Below are positions 9,098-19,969 of a stretch of DNA of 26,566 nucleotides, one piece after another. How positions within the stretch are numbered: position 1 is the first letter of the stretch; each line of letters opens with the position of its first letter. A program made the translations under genes and the position numbers. The DNA lies in the NCBI GenBank assembly GCA_000320545.1, contig ADNK01000308.1, positions 15,001-41,566 of the forward strand, in the 5' to 3' direction. This stretch comes from Bigelowiella natans CCMP2755 (lineage: Eukaryota; Cercozoa; Chlorarachniophyceae). The notes beneath the pieces are model-generated. The model worked only from the letters and a program-made list of their open reading frames with translations, did not search any database and was not told where the DNA came from.

Positions 9098-11386
9098 CTA
9101 CAATTCGGAAACAAGAGATATATGAGAGCTAATCACGTATAAGTATCTTTGAGGATACTCAATACGACCTTTTCCATCTTCAATTTCACATTTTATCGAT
9201 GATCTTGCTTCGACTTTGAATCTTCCTTCAGGTCCTCCCAAATTCACTAATCATGAAGTAAAAAGCAAGAAAATATACTGGTTCATTTTCCATATGTTCT
9301 CTCAATATAGTGGTAAAAAATTGCTTAAAAACGAAATCGATCCCTAATACCAGGTGCCTCAAATTTAGAATGTAATTTCCCGGACACTATAGCCTTTAAA
9401 AAAAAAAATTACTTGGTTAAATTTTGATTTTTGTTTTAGACACTTTTAAATAATGAGACTTGGACTATATGCAGAATGGTGTTTGTGGAGACGCGGTTCA
9501 TACCATAAATTATTGGGAAAATAAGACTTATTTTGCTGTTGTGCATACTACAAGCGAATGCCCAATGTGATGTGAATATACGTAAAACCGTTGCAGCGTC
9601 AGGGTGGGTTTCAATTTTGATATTTCCCTGAGAATTCAAATTGATGTTGAGATTTAGAAGTGTGCATCGAAAGTGAAATCCCGACAAGAGAATACCTCGC
9701 TCCCTTTGGCAAATTTAAACTTTCCTGAAATTTTAAAATACACTCCATGTGAATTCAGACTCAAACTTGATGTAGGACATACCTTCATACTCTCTCAGAT
9801 GAATCTGGTCCGCTTCCACAATACAAAACTTGTATTTTCCCTTCGATAAACAGCGACAAATCGATCATGAGGTGATGTTCCGACTGAATAAAATTAGTCT
9901 GCAGCACCTGTCGCAATCCGTCTTGGTCCGTACCTAATCCGTACCTGCGACAAGAAAGTGCAGAACGTTCGTACGTACGATTTCAGGCTGCGATGGAGCA
10001 TTAACGTTCAGCGTCGCTTTCTAACCGAAGATAGCAGTTTTCAGATTCCCCGAATTTTGAGCCTCGGCTAGGAATATCGTTTGGGTCGGAGAAAAATTCA
10101 AACCTAATCAAAGCGATTTTGCTAGATGATGACGACACAATATCATCCTGAATATACAACACGAGTCAAAGACACAAGCTCACAATGCCTACCCAGTCTG
10201 TATGCCACAAGTCCACCTAGGAGCTACGTAGTTCACTGGTAGAACCTAGCCAATCGATATAAATTTCAACGAAGAGCCTATTCACGTCGATATGGTGGGG
10301 GCATTGTACGCAGAAGGCTAGCAATGAATTTATTCTACCGCTCCGTATTTGCTCTTTGGCCGATCTTCAGCGACAACTGTGCATCAATGTTAAAACATCC
10401 CAGAAGAAAGCGTGAGGGTTTTATTCGGCACCTTAGTCGGGAAAACGGTTCGAATTCTTACGTTCAAGTTGCAGCACATATCCGACCTGGTCCACTCGAA
10501 ATAGTCTCAGGTGTGCAGAACACCTGCAATAATGATGCAAGTAGATGATGCTATCGACATAGATATTTCAGATTTTAATAAAACATGCTACGAACTTCGT
10601 TGGCGCTCCCTTCGGGCTGGATCCTATAAATTAATTGGGGGAAAGGCGAATCTGAGTTCAGCGAGGAGTACATCCACACACATGGACGAGACAGGCTAGA
10701 GACCTTTTACTGACAAAGTCGTTCCGTTGGAATCAACCTATCACCGATAAAAAAATTCAGATTGATGCTCGCGTGACGAACAGAAGGCCGCGATATCTCA
10801 CCATTGCTTGGTCTAGGTTCATATGGAGACGAAGGGAATCAATTTGGACCTTTAGATTCGGGGATCTCCTCGAATAAACGAAGAAAACTAGTAAGTTGAC
10901 GATACCATCTCCATCCATCAGCTCATAAAAACTACCTCTTGGTTAATTTACAACACGAGTTCCCCATGGTTCGCCAGCCCCCCGTGCCTCGTTCAACGAC
11001 CAAGATAGATTACAATGACGTCCTTCAGTTGCCGTTGCTTTGCTCGCTACAGGTTCTCGTGAGGACAGGCCTTTCCCTTCCTGCGACAAGCAAAATACCT
11101 CCTCAGAAATTATGAAACGGAAAACAATTTCGGAAAATTAGGCCCGAGGTTGCTGTATCTGGGTCGATTATCAACCTAGCGATATCCACTACAGCTCACT
11201 CCAGCGCACCTCGTGAGAGTTGATATGAAAATGCGTTGATCTCCCTTAATGTCCGTGACGCATGGTAAAAATACCGTGGTTTTTAATCCCAAAATTGACT
11301 CGCTACAATCGACGAGCTTAAAGTACGTCGGGCTCACCAGGCCTCCGTGGCGTATCCCCGAATGAAACCAGCAGCAGCCAGATGAT
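9098..11386 (-). CDS. Unrecognised multi-exon protein, 5' end open
   Basis: No function assigned. Minus-strand exons, 5' to 3': about 11386-11200, 11080-10957, 10887-10802, 10737-10711, 10623-10592, 10523-10462, 10376-10339, 10245-10228, 10147-10006, 9933-9908, 9840-9783, 9724-9696, 9627-9589, 9393-9351, 9246-9098 (TAG). From codon 11340 on, these sum to 1014 nt, 337 aa plus stop, and every junction closes in phase. The protein is a compact, non-repetitive alpha/beta-like sequence without transmembrane segments. Characteristic strings are YFKLVDCSESILGLKTTVF, HLRLFRVDQVGYVLQLELV, GKYKFCIVEADQIHLREYEG and GGPEGRFKVEARSSIKCEIE. The first exon is open upstream only to a TGA at 11391-11389 and has no Met in frame, so a 5' exon is missing. 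In the 9588-9394 stretch an alternative longer exon is possible. Most donors follow GTA/GTG consensus. The 18-nt exon at 10245-10228 is the weakest. Confidence 0.6.
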
Positions 11387-12282
11387 CTTCATCGTAGTTT
11401 TGCACGCTCTATCACTCATATCGTTTGGAGAGACCCGACATCCTGCACGCGCTATTTCGGCCGTGCATCATCTTGGGAGGGTAACCGAACAAAAATCATT
11501 ACGCGACATGCGGTTGGCACTGGATTGCCTTTGCGCAAAGTATAGAAAATGTTATTCTATGCGATGCTCATGCATCTCTACGATCAGAATTCAATCATTC
11601 CCTACTTACATCAGGAATGGCGACGGCTGTCTTATTCCCGATCATCTCCATCTATCACAGCCGGGATTCTTAGGCTTCTACGTGGCGGAGCCAGGGATAC
11701 TTCATCATTAAAGACTAGAGTTAAGCGAAGACTAAGGGGTGGTCGTACGACTACAGTCACACCAACAGTCTGTGATGATAATAACGGGATGTCAAATTCA
11801 AGTGTTACTACATCACCAGAAGCAGAAGCAGCAGCAGCAGCCTCGACTTTGTCTAGCTCTAACACATCTATTCCGAAGACACCCGAGGAGTTTTTTGAAC
11901 TTTATCGACGCTCGGTGAATAGCACAAGCAATTTAGATCCAGAACTCGATCGCGCCATTGACGAATATCTCGAATCCGAGAATCTCACGGAGAGCGGCAG
12001 CAACAACACAAGTCAGCAGCTGCCTACCACGAAGAAAACCTCGCATCCTTGGGACTATGAGTAATAAATCATTGTTTGGTACTGGTAGCGCTATTTTCTA
12101 ATGTAAGTGTTTTAACTACAGCAAATGGAACGACATCGATTACAGTGACGAGAACGAAAGTCGTGAAGAGGGGGGATCTGATGCTACTTCAGATGTGGCG
12201 GCTGATGTAAGTGAGACGAGAGCGAAAGAAAGAGGGAGATGCTACTTTTGATGTAAATCCTCATTTTATATGTGTGCACACA

Positions 12283-12329
<47 letters not shown>

Positions 12330-13470
12330 GAGAGAGAGATAGAGAGAATTAAAATATGCGAATAACAACTAATGCGGCCACGAATCCAGTGACATTCGTC
12401 TATGGATGTCTCCTGCACGGGTGTATGTATGCCTCTCGCTCTCTCCCTCTCTCCCTCTCTCTCTCTCTCTCTATGTGTGTGTGTGTGTGTGTGTGTTTGT
12501 GTTTGTGATGCGGCTTGATTAAAAATACGTGGATTTAATCATTTGTAGGCTCAAAGAGGCGATCTTGAAGAACCTAGTACACCGTATCTTCGCAATCTCC
12601 AAGGTTGGAAGGGAATATCTTGGATTTTCAATATAAAAGCCTAAACCTGAACGTCACCATGTCCTTTCTATCCTTCTCAGTACTTCTCACTCCCTTCCTG
12701 CCCTCCCTCCCTCCCTCTGTCCCCTTTCGCCCCATCTCTTATTCATGATGAATAATGATGGATCTTCAGGGAGCTGGTTCAGTCAGCACCCAGGACCTGC
12801 AAACCGTACAATTGCACACCATCTGGTCATCAAAGACCGTGTAGCCAAATGGGATGATGGCGAAGTCGCGCCTCTTTACTGGCAGGTTGCTGTGTAGTGA
12901 TGGAAAGCGCAATTGCACCCTGTCATTCTTAGTGTGTCCAGAATGCATATTGATTTTACGAGTAACATGGAAATATGTAAATGACTTATGAATATTATCA
13001 GGTGAGCAGGAATACACTGTGGGTCAATGGATACTGGCTTAATCGACTTCAGGTTTGTATATTCACAATTTATAAACCCATCTGATGGATTCCATTTGAA
13101 ATTCAATGCAGCCAGCCATAGGTGTTTACTTTTGCGTTTGTTCATCGTGCTTCGTCGTAATTATCAGTCAAACAAGTCCTACCTTTGTTGGTGCCGTGGG
13201 AAGATGGTCCAACCGTGGATAAGACCCAAAAATCACACTTCTAACGTTGTACGACCGATATCAAGTAAAATTATGGTGCAACCAAACAATACGTCTTCGT
13301 TTTCTCCTGCTCCGAATTCCACCATCAAGGAATCAGCACGAAAAAGGACACACGTTGACATCAAATATGCAACATCGGCTAATGACATCAACGACATGGC
13401 GAAAGTTAGTAGTGGAGTATCCTCTAGTGCCGCTGCCGTTCATGTCGAAACTAAGAAATTGAAAAGGTGA
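11382..13470 (+). CDS. Unrecognised W-rich protein, 7 exons
   Basis: No function assigned. Exons: 11382-11480, 11546-12060, 12122-12206, 12549-12603, 12770-12885, 13002-13052, 13168-13470. They sum to 1224 nt, 407 aa plus stop, with all junctions in phase. If the first exon is right the N-terminus is hydrophobic (MIFIVVLHALSLISFG), like a signal peptide or anchor; otherwise the start is the Met at 11549. Residues about 75-200 are Ser/Thr-rich with two LRGG strings and an acidic stretch EFFELYRRSV...LDRAIDEYLESENL. A WDYDKWNDIDYSDE segment follows. Exons 5-7 are Trp/Tyr-rich (WFSQHPGPANRTIAHHLVIK, APLYWQ, TLWVNGYWLNRL, YLCWCRGKMVQPWIRP), suggesting one conserved globular domain. The C-terminus is Ser/Asn-rich and ends KKLKR, a possible nuclear sign that conflicts with a signal peptide. 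The start lies almost on top of the opposite-strand gene. Confidence 0.6.
12284..12345. repeat. (GT)n followed by (AG)n microsatellite in intron
   Basis: About 21 GT units followed by AG-rich sequence, inside the intron 12207-12548 of the W-rich gene. Read directly from the sequence. Confidence 0.95.
12432..12505. repeat. (CT)n followed by (GT)n microsatellite in intron
   Basis: A CT-rich tract (12432-12472) runs straight into a GT tract (12474-12505). It lies in the same intron as the tract at 12284, about 45 nt before the AG acceptor at 12547-12548. Confidence 0.95.
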
Positions 13471-14778
13471 TGACCAGGTACTGGATGGCATTGCACGCAA
13501 CAATGAGGGCGTTCCACTGTCCGTAGTGGCACATCTAGTAGACTTTGACATGTTGGGCCGCGACTGCGCTCTCACATTGCTAGATTGCATCGGAAAGTTG
13601 TGCGATGTGTAGACTCGCTTCGCGCTGATGCTAGGCCAAGCACGATTACATCGATGACATCGCATCATTTTGGTCATGACGTGTGATGTGGTTCATCGAT
13701 GCGTCATTTCGACCATCCAAGCTAGCCAGCCATCCTAGCACAATGTCACAGCCAAGCCTAGATGCTGGTGTGTCATCTGTGTCCGCATTTGAAAGACTGA
13801 CGTTCATGCAGACCAACATGCACGACACTGCCCATCTGCCCACGCTGATCGTGCGTGCAGGTGTGCACCATGTCCACTTGTCGCATGTTTCACGCCCCCT
13901 TGCTAGCCTGCACGCGCAATGTGGTGCGAATTGCACAGTGCACGCAGCATTCACATCGTGGCGACCGTGCAGTTCAAACTAGCAAACAGAGCAGAGAAGA
14001 CCAAAAGAAGCAGTTGAGTGTTGATCGAAAGGCAGAGGTTCAATGACATGAACAGTTTTGGCGTTGCTGGCATGCTGGCATGGAGACATGAATCATCATG
14101 CACGATGACACATTCCAGCGTTGTGTCTCTGCACTGGCACTGGACGCATGTCGAATCGAAGGGGAAAACAAATCCGTCGTGTGTCCGCGTGTGACAACAC
14201 ACATCTTGGAAAAGTCGGCGTCAATTGTTCGGCGTCCGACCTCTCAGGGCTCTCGACAAGGAGAAAAACAAGAATTGTTTCAAGAAGCATTTGTGTGCAG
14301 AACCCGACTTATTCCAGAAAAATCTTCAAAATTCACCAATATAACGAGAATTTTTACCTACGTCAACATTCTCGCCTCGAGACAAAGAAAATATCAAGGT
14401 CGTTTTACTAACATTTTGAGTCAAGATTAAGGCGGGGACGGCCACAAATAACGGCCTTTTTTCAAACAAAGAAATGGACCGCCCAAAAGATATTTTCCCG
14501 CCAGTGCCAGGCGCTACACATACGACAGAGATTTTGCCTCAAATTCGTTCTAATTTAGACGATATTGCGGCTGGAATTCGTGTTTTCATCGACGTCGCCT
14601 TCAAGACCATACGAGCCCGTGCTCGCGTTAACTCGCCCAAACTCGCTTTGCGATGAAAAGCGCAAGTGAGGCTCAATCTTGTGCTGGGATCGCCTGCGTT
14701 CGAAGTATTTTTTTTCGGAATCGTGCTTGATACGTCAATGATACGTAAACCAATCCCGCCAACGATCCCACATCCCAT
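13471..14778. other. Intergenic region upstream of the light-harvesting gene
   Basis: Contains several overlapping open frames of 60-110 aa on both strands, none with protein-like composition or splice support. The frame at 14474-14656 (60 aa, starting MDRPKDIFPPVPG) lies 120 nt before the light-harvesting ATG. It could be an upstream ORF or a small gene, but nothing identifies it. The stretch 14412-14470 has GC-rich and T-rich runs that may be promoter sequence; no TATA box could be assigned. Confidence 0.45.
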
Positions 14779-15826
14779 ATGACTATGCGTACCACCGTTG
14801 TACTCTCCGCCCTTACGGCAGCTATCGCCCATGCGTCGATCTCTACCAAGGCTGCATCGAAGGCAGGAACAGCCCTCCCTCCTATGCGCCGCATGCGTCA
14901 GCCTCTCGCCCAGCGTCGCACTGCAGTTCGATCGTCGGAAACTCCTGCTGAAACTCCTGTTGTAGCTGAAGAGCCTGCTCGCCAGGTAAAGACGTCTTGT
15001 CTTCCTATATTGGCGACTCCGTCTTTCCAACCTAATACTTTTCCGTCTTTCTTAGCCATACAAGTTACCCCGTGGGAGTGCTCCAATGGGAGATTACTTT
15101 GACCCACTTGGCCTTTCCAAGGGAAAAGATGAAAGCGAGTTGAAGGTCCTTTAATAAAGAAGAATTGTGAAATAAGTTATATCTCTGTCTGATGGTATCT
15201 CCATCCGATGCCTCTAACATTTTCAATAATGCCTCAGCGATTCAGAGAAGCAGAGATTACGCATTCACGTGTCGCTATGCTTGCATTCCTCGGATTCTTG
15301 TTTCAGGTATTGCAGTTTTCGAAAAATTTGTCGACTATAGTTATCATTATATGCTAGGTTGATCATATTATCTCTCTAAACTCACCAATTTACATCATGA
15401 ACGTAGGAGGCTCTCCTCGACCGCCCTCTGTTTTCCACACCTGAGTTGGGTGGCATTAAGGGTCCTGCTATTTACCACTTCCAGCAAGTCTCCGAACGCT
15501 TCCCACTTTTCTGGGTGGCAACCCTTCCTTTCTTCGCATACTTTGAAAACATCCGTGCTCGTAAGGGTTGGGCAGATCCTACCAAGGGTGGCCCATTGTT
15601 TGGGCTTAAGGAGGATTACACTCCAGGAGACCTAGGGTTCGATCCTTTCCAGGCATATCCTCTTGACAGCAACGGAAAGAAGGCTATGCAAGACAAGGAA
15701 CTTAACAATGGACGCCTTGCTATGCTTGGAGTTGCTGGTCTTATGGCACAGGAGCTTGTAGACGGCAAGACTATGTACGAGGCTCTCAACCTCGACAAGC
15801 TCGTTCCTCCTCACGGACCAATCTAA
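14779..15826 (+). CDS. Light-harvesting chlorophyll-binding protein, 4 exons
   Basis: Thylakoid antenna protein that binds chlorophylls and carotenoids and passes excitation to a photosystem. Exons 14779-14985, 15056-15145, 15238-15306 and 15407-15826 join in phase 0 throughout, giving 261 aa. The N-terminus MRTTVVLSALTAAIAHAS is a signal peptide, followed by a basic Ser/Ala/Pro transit-like region to residue about 70, as needed to reach a plastid with extra membranes. The mature protein starts near residue 70 with APMGDYFDPLGLSKG. Helix 1 carries the ExxHxR chlorophyll-ligand motif (EITHSRVAMLAFLGFLFQE; Glu105, His108, Arg110). The middle helix lies around 150-172 (RFPLFWVATLPFFAYF). Helix 3 carries ExxNxR (KELNNGRLAMLGVAGLMAQE; Glu220, Asn223, Arg225), preceded by DLGFDPFQAYPL. 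This is the three-helix FCP/LHC type, of normal length. The residue after the likely cleavage site is not Phe, which is unusual for red-lineage plastids. The exact subfamily cannot be told without a tree. Confidence 0.95.
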
Positions 15827-17257
15827 GTTCCTTCGCGGAGCACTACCGTTACCAAACTTGCAAAGTAAAGAATGAAGCACACAACGTAGACGACACTAAG
15901 TTGTGCCATTCGCAGACATCAAGCTTCGTCAATTTGTCTAGAGCATATGGCCTTCATGTTTGCATGTAACAGTAATTAAAAAACGTGTTTTTAAAAGTCA
16001 TGACCAGCGTCAAGTGCACATGTAGATGTGAACATCAGTCATTTCATGTCTCACCAGTTGACACTGCTAGACTGTGCAATGTGGAAAATGTGCATGCGCA
16101 ACTTAGATGGCTCAAACACTGTGCACCATCAGTCATGTGCGTGTGAGCTGATCTTGAAATGTTGTGGACCTAAAACTGGTGTGACACCAAGCCGATGCAA
16201 ACCACCCGCGAGGATCGGACACCGCTTTTCGGACCTTTCTGGCATTGTTCGGACGCAAAGAACACTGGAACACGCTTTGTGCGCTGCACTGCTACACATG
16301 TTTGCGCATGTCGATCACATACATCTCGAAGATTGTTGCGAAGATCTGTCTGTCACAAGATTATCAAGTTGCAAACATGCCATGTTCGCCGGTGTCTCTT
16401 CGCGTGTGCCAGCGTGTGCGTGCGTGGCACAGCCACACGCCACCATGTAGGCCAGATGAATCCAGTTTCATTGGATGTCCGGTCGCGATCAGGAGCAACA
16501 CATGCTAGCACATGGAGCCTCAGGAAAAAAGAAAGAAAGAAACCAGTGTTTGTTTCCACGGGAGAAGTTGAAAGGAACACGCTGGGTTGTGTCTCGTGTC
16601 TCCAACAATGAATGAAACAATGAATGAAGCCAGCACATTTTCCATGAAAATACAGGATGATTTCACCCTGCGACTTTCCTTGCAGGAAGCTACCGGGAGA
16701 CACACTGATCCGAAATTTCAGATTTTTTCCTCATGAGGCAGGAGAAGGAAAGCACATTGCTAAACTCATGCACCGAAAAGAGATTGCGACAAGCAAATGA
16801 AGTTGTCGCTGTCAATGAAAACGAGGCTGTGAATCAGCTACAATAAGAATGATTTGTTGCACAGCTCGAGCGCTCATCATTACAGTGCAGAGAGGACAAC
16901 ATGCACGCCGTTGTCCGGAGACGATCCTGAACAAGTAGCTCCCAGGTAATGGCCTGCAAGTTGTGTTTGTGTTTTTTTATTTTTTTTCCCTTGAGGCAAC
17001 ATATTTACACGAGTTCAGTTTTGGGAGTTGAAGGCGTGGTGTGCACGTTAAATGCTGCAAGTTTCTCTCATTTTCTCTCTTTCTCCCTCCCTCCCTCCCC
17101 CGTCCCCCTGCTTTCCTGCATTCTCAATTTTGTGCGCCTGTGTTTGTATTTGCATTCTGATTTATGCGGAGAGAAAATTTGTGTACCCACGAAATTCCGG
17201 GCACTACCAAAGGTGATAAGCTAGCGTCGTCACAGTTAAGTCAAGACTGGGATTGTC
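15827..17257. other. Intergenic region between antenna and DOCK genes
   Basis: The 3' flank of the light-harvesting gene, then about 1.2 kb of mixed-composition sequence rich in CATGT/TGTG words. Overlapping plus-strand frames (16028-16450, 16195-16611, 16245-16508) have Cys/His-rich, low-information translations in all three frames, which argues against coding. The region 16949-17224 is T/CT-rich. An upstream exon of the DOCK gene could lie in 16850-17257, but none was convincing. Confidence 0.5.
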
Positions 17258-19696
17258 ATGAGCGGGATAGAGCTGAAAGAGGCTTCGACTTACGTCCTCC
17301 CACGCAGAGAGAATGGAGATAGGTTTGAGTTTCAGACACCAGGTTACACCATTTAATTCGGAAAACGATGGAGTTTGAGATATGCTCGTTTGTACAATCA
17401 ATTGTTGTCCAGAACAAGTAGCGGATTTAAACGAGCTGTATCAGAGGCATGTTGCAATGCATGGAGGACAGCGCAAACGGGCCGAAGAGCGAGAGGTGCT
17501 CTGTTAATAATATTCTAGAGTCTTAAAGACGAGAGGGCCCTCACCCTTATCTTCTCTCCTCAACCCCCTTTTATAGTTAAACTTGCTAGTGCGGATAAAT
17601 CGAGTAAAGGACATAGAAGACGATGTGGAGCTTACAGCTTATCTGGCAGATGCTGACGGAGAACCGATGAGGTCCAAATAGACCTACTCTAAATGAATAT
17701 GATATATGTACTAAGTACATATACACTTACATACGCAATTTATAAATAAACATACAACGGGCCGCAAGTGTAAGACTGCCAATGTTTTTTGAAACACAAT
17801 TTAGCGAAACCTTCCAGCTCGCATTGAAGAAAGTGGACTTCGGAAAGGTGGTGCTTAGGCTTTGCTTTCCCCGCCAATGCTAACACAGCTACATGTCAGG
17901 ATTTCTCTCGAGATTTTGCGGCCTGGTTTTTGGTGACGAATATCTTCCTAGAAGACCTCGAAGCAAACTCCCTCCACCTCGTTATACAGGTAATTCTGCC
18001 ATATGTCCCCAAAAATTGTGTCTGATGTCGCGGATTTCCCATTTATTCAGGCTGTGACCGTGCGGCCGTCCTTAAAGTCCGGGGGAAAGCGTGTGGCAGG
18101 GCAGAAATTCCGACAACCATATTCCATCAGTGTGCTCTCGATGCCTTCAAAAGGTGGGTTAATTTGCTCCCTCCCATGCAGGATAAAAGTGTAGCAAATG
18201 GCGGTAATGTGTCGTTTTTGTTCCTGGTAGAGCTTATGACGATGATTCAGTCCTGGGCTAACGGGAAGGACGGCTACGAAGTGGAGGTATATATATATAT
18301 ATATATAAATCCACCTGCAGTTTTAGCCATCATTTTCACCTATCCCCTCGATACGCCGCTACCCGACGAAGTGGGAACTTGAGTCTGGAATTTAAGTGTC
18401 ATCTGTTACGTGCATGCGTTAGGTGGACCTTGAATGCGTGATGGGTACCGAGAGCAGATTTTACGAGACAGCCAAGATGCTCATCGGTGGGGTGGGGGAT
18501 TTGGCGAAGATTCAGTCCGTGAAAGGAGAGATCTCGGTTACCCTCTCCATGTGGTACGGGAAACCATATGCCCCGACCCTTCCGAAGGATGCCAACTTTA
18601 AGAAAGGAGACAACCTCCTCCACCACTTCGTCGCATCGTATGTCTCATTCACCACCACCAACAACAACAAAAAGATGAAACACTCGGAGCTCTTTACTAC
18701 TTTAAATGGCATCGATATAACGGGCCCACTGCCAAAAAAAAGATATATTTGTTTCACTGCTGCCAACCGCTTAACTCTAATTGAGCAAGCGGGCGGCGCC
18801 TCCTCGCTTGCACTGATTATTTGTGTTTTTTGCCGCCCACCCACTGCACTCTTGCTCTCCAGATCAGGAAGCATTGCGAAGAGAAAACGCTTGGGCGATC
18901 CAGCAAATCCAGAGGGAGAGCCGCTGAAGAGTCCTACCCGGGTAGTTTGTGATATGTAGCTGTGGTAGCAAGCTATTCGTATCACCGGGATCGAGAAAAA
19001 CAGTATTGAGTGGAGAGACCATTGTTAGCCATTGGGTTGCTGACACAACATTACCCGTGCTTGCATGCGTTTCTGACATCGCGCCTTCCCCCTCGTCGGT
19101 TTGCAGAGCCCCCCTTATTACGAGCGCAAGTTCGGTCCTAGAGTACTGCGGCTGATCTCCGACGAAAATGGGAACGTCTCGAGCAATATATTGGACTCGC
19201 CGAGAGGTAGAAGCAGCGGCACCAACCGTCTCTCCTTCCAATCACCACAACGACAAGGACGACATAGCATCATGGCACGACGTGGTTCTCCCCCCCCCCC
19301 CCCTCCCCTTCCCCTCCTAATTTATGAATCGCTTGTTTTTTCCTTTGGTTCTATTGGTAACTTGCAATATTTGTTTCTTTGGATCTTTGGGGAAACATTA
19401 CCAACAACACCAACACCAACACAATGATACTACGTGATTGATTCCATATCGGCTGGTGAAAGAATCGAAGTCTTTCCGACCACAATTCGCAAATTTTTCG
19501 AGCTCCGACGTCGTTTCCCGCAGCTCGAAATTTGGTTCCTTGCGGCGTGGCCCGATGAAGAAGACGAACTCCCTTCGAGCCGCCCTTCCTCCCCGCATAT
19601 TTACCAGTCGATAGACATTGCCTAAACAACGAATTTGTTTCCTCAAAATAAATCCTGGCGAGTGTGCTCATATAAGAGTTGGATTGTAGTAGACGT

Positions 19697-19738
<42 letters not shown>

Positions 19739-19916
19739 CCTCTCTCTCTCTTATGGCTAAGTGGTTATTGTTTCGAAAGGTTCTTCAAACATCCAAAGGC
19801 CTCGAACGCAGTTCACGCTGGACAGAGAGGCGCTCCCTGCATGCGAGACGAGAGGACCGAGATTGGATCTCGATTTCGTCACGGTGGGCGTTGTGGCATG
19901 ATTGTATTTATTTTGC

Positions 19917-19969
<53 letters not shown>

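Noticed and set aside
8842-9132. 96-aa plus-strand frame
   Set aside because: Needs a non-ATG start and overlaps the terminal exon of the minus-strand gene in antisense.
9916-9944. Annexin-like string (GLGTDQDGLRQVL) on the minus strand
   Set aside because: The GLG part falls upstream of the preferred acceptor and the following residues do not continue an annexin repeat.
13027-13167. Continuous frame upstream of the last exon of the W-rich gene
   Set aside because: The 13053-13167 part is better read as an intron: removing it joins the exon ending at 13052 to 13168 in phase 0 and keeps the frame of the C-terminus.
14539-15030. 163-aa minus-strand open frame over the first exon of the antenna gene
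   Set aside because: Antisense shadow of the presequence exon, with Arg/Ser-rich translation, no motif and no splice context.
16028-16611. Overlapping plus-strand frames of 87-140 aa downstream of the antenna gene
   Set aside because: All three frames are open with Cys/His-rich low-information translations, typical of stop-poor non-coding sequence.
19434-19625. 63-aa frame starting MIDSISAGERIEVF as a separate gene
   Set aside because: It lies inside the DOCK gene on the same strand. An alternative frame of the same stretch fits DOCK exon phase better.
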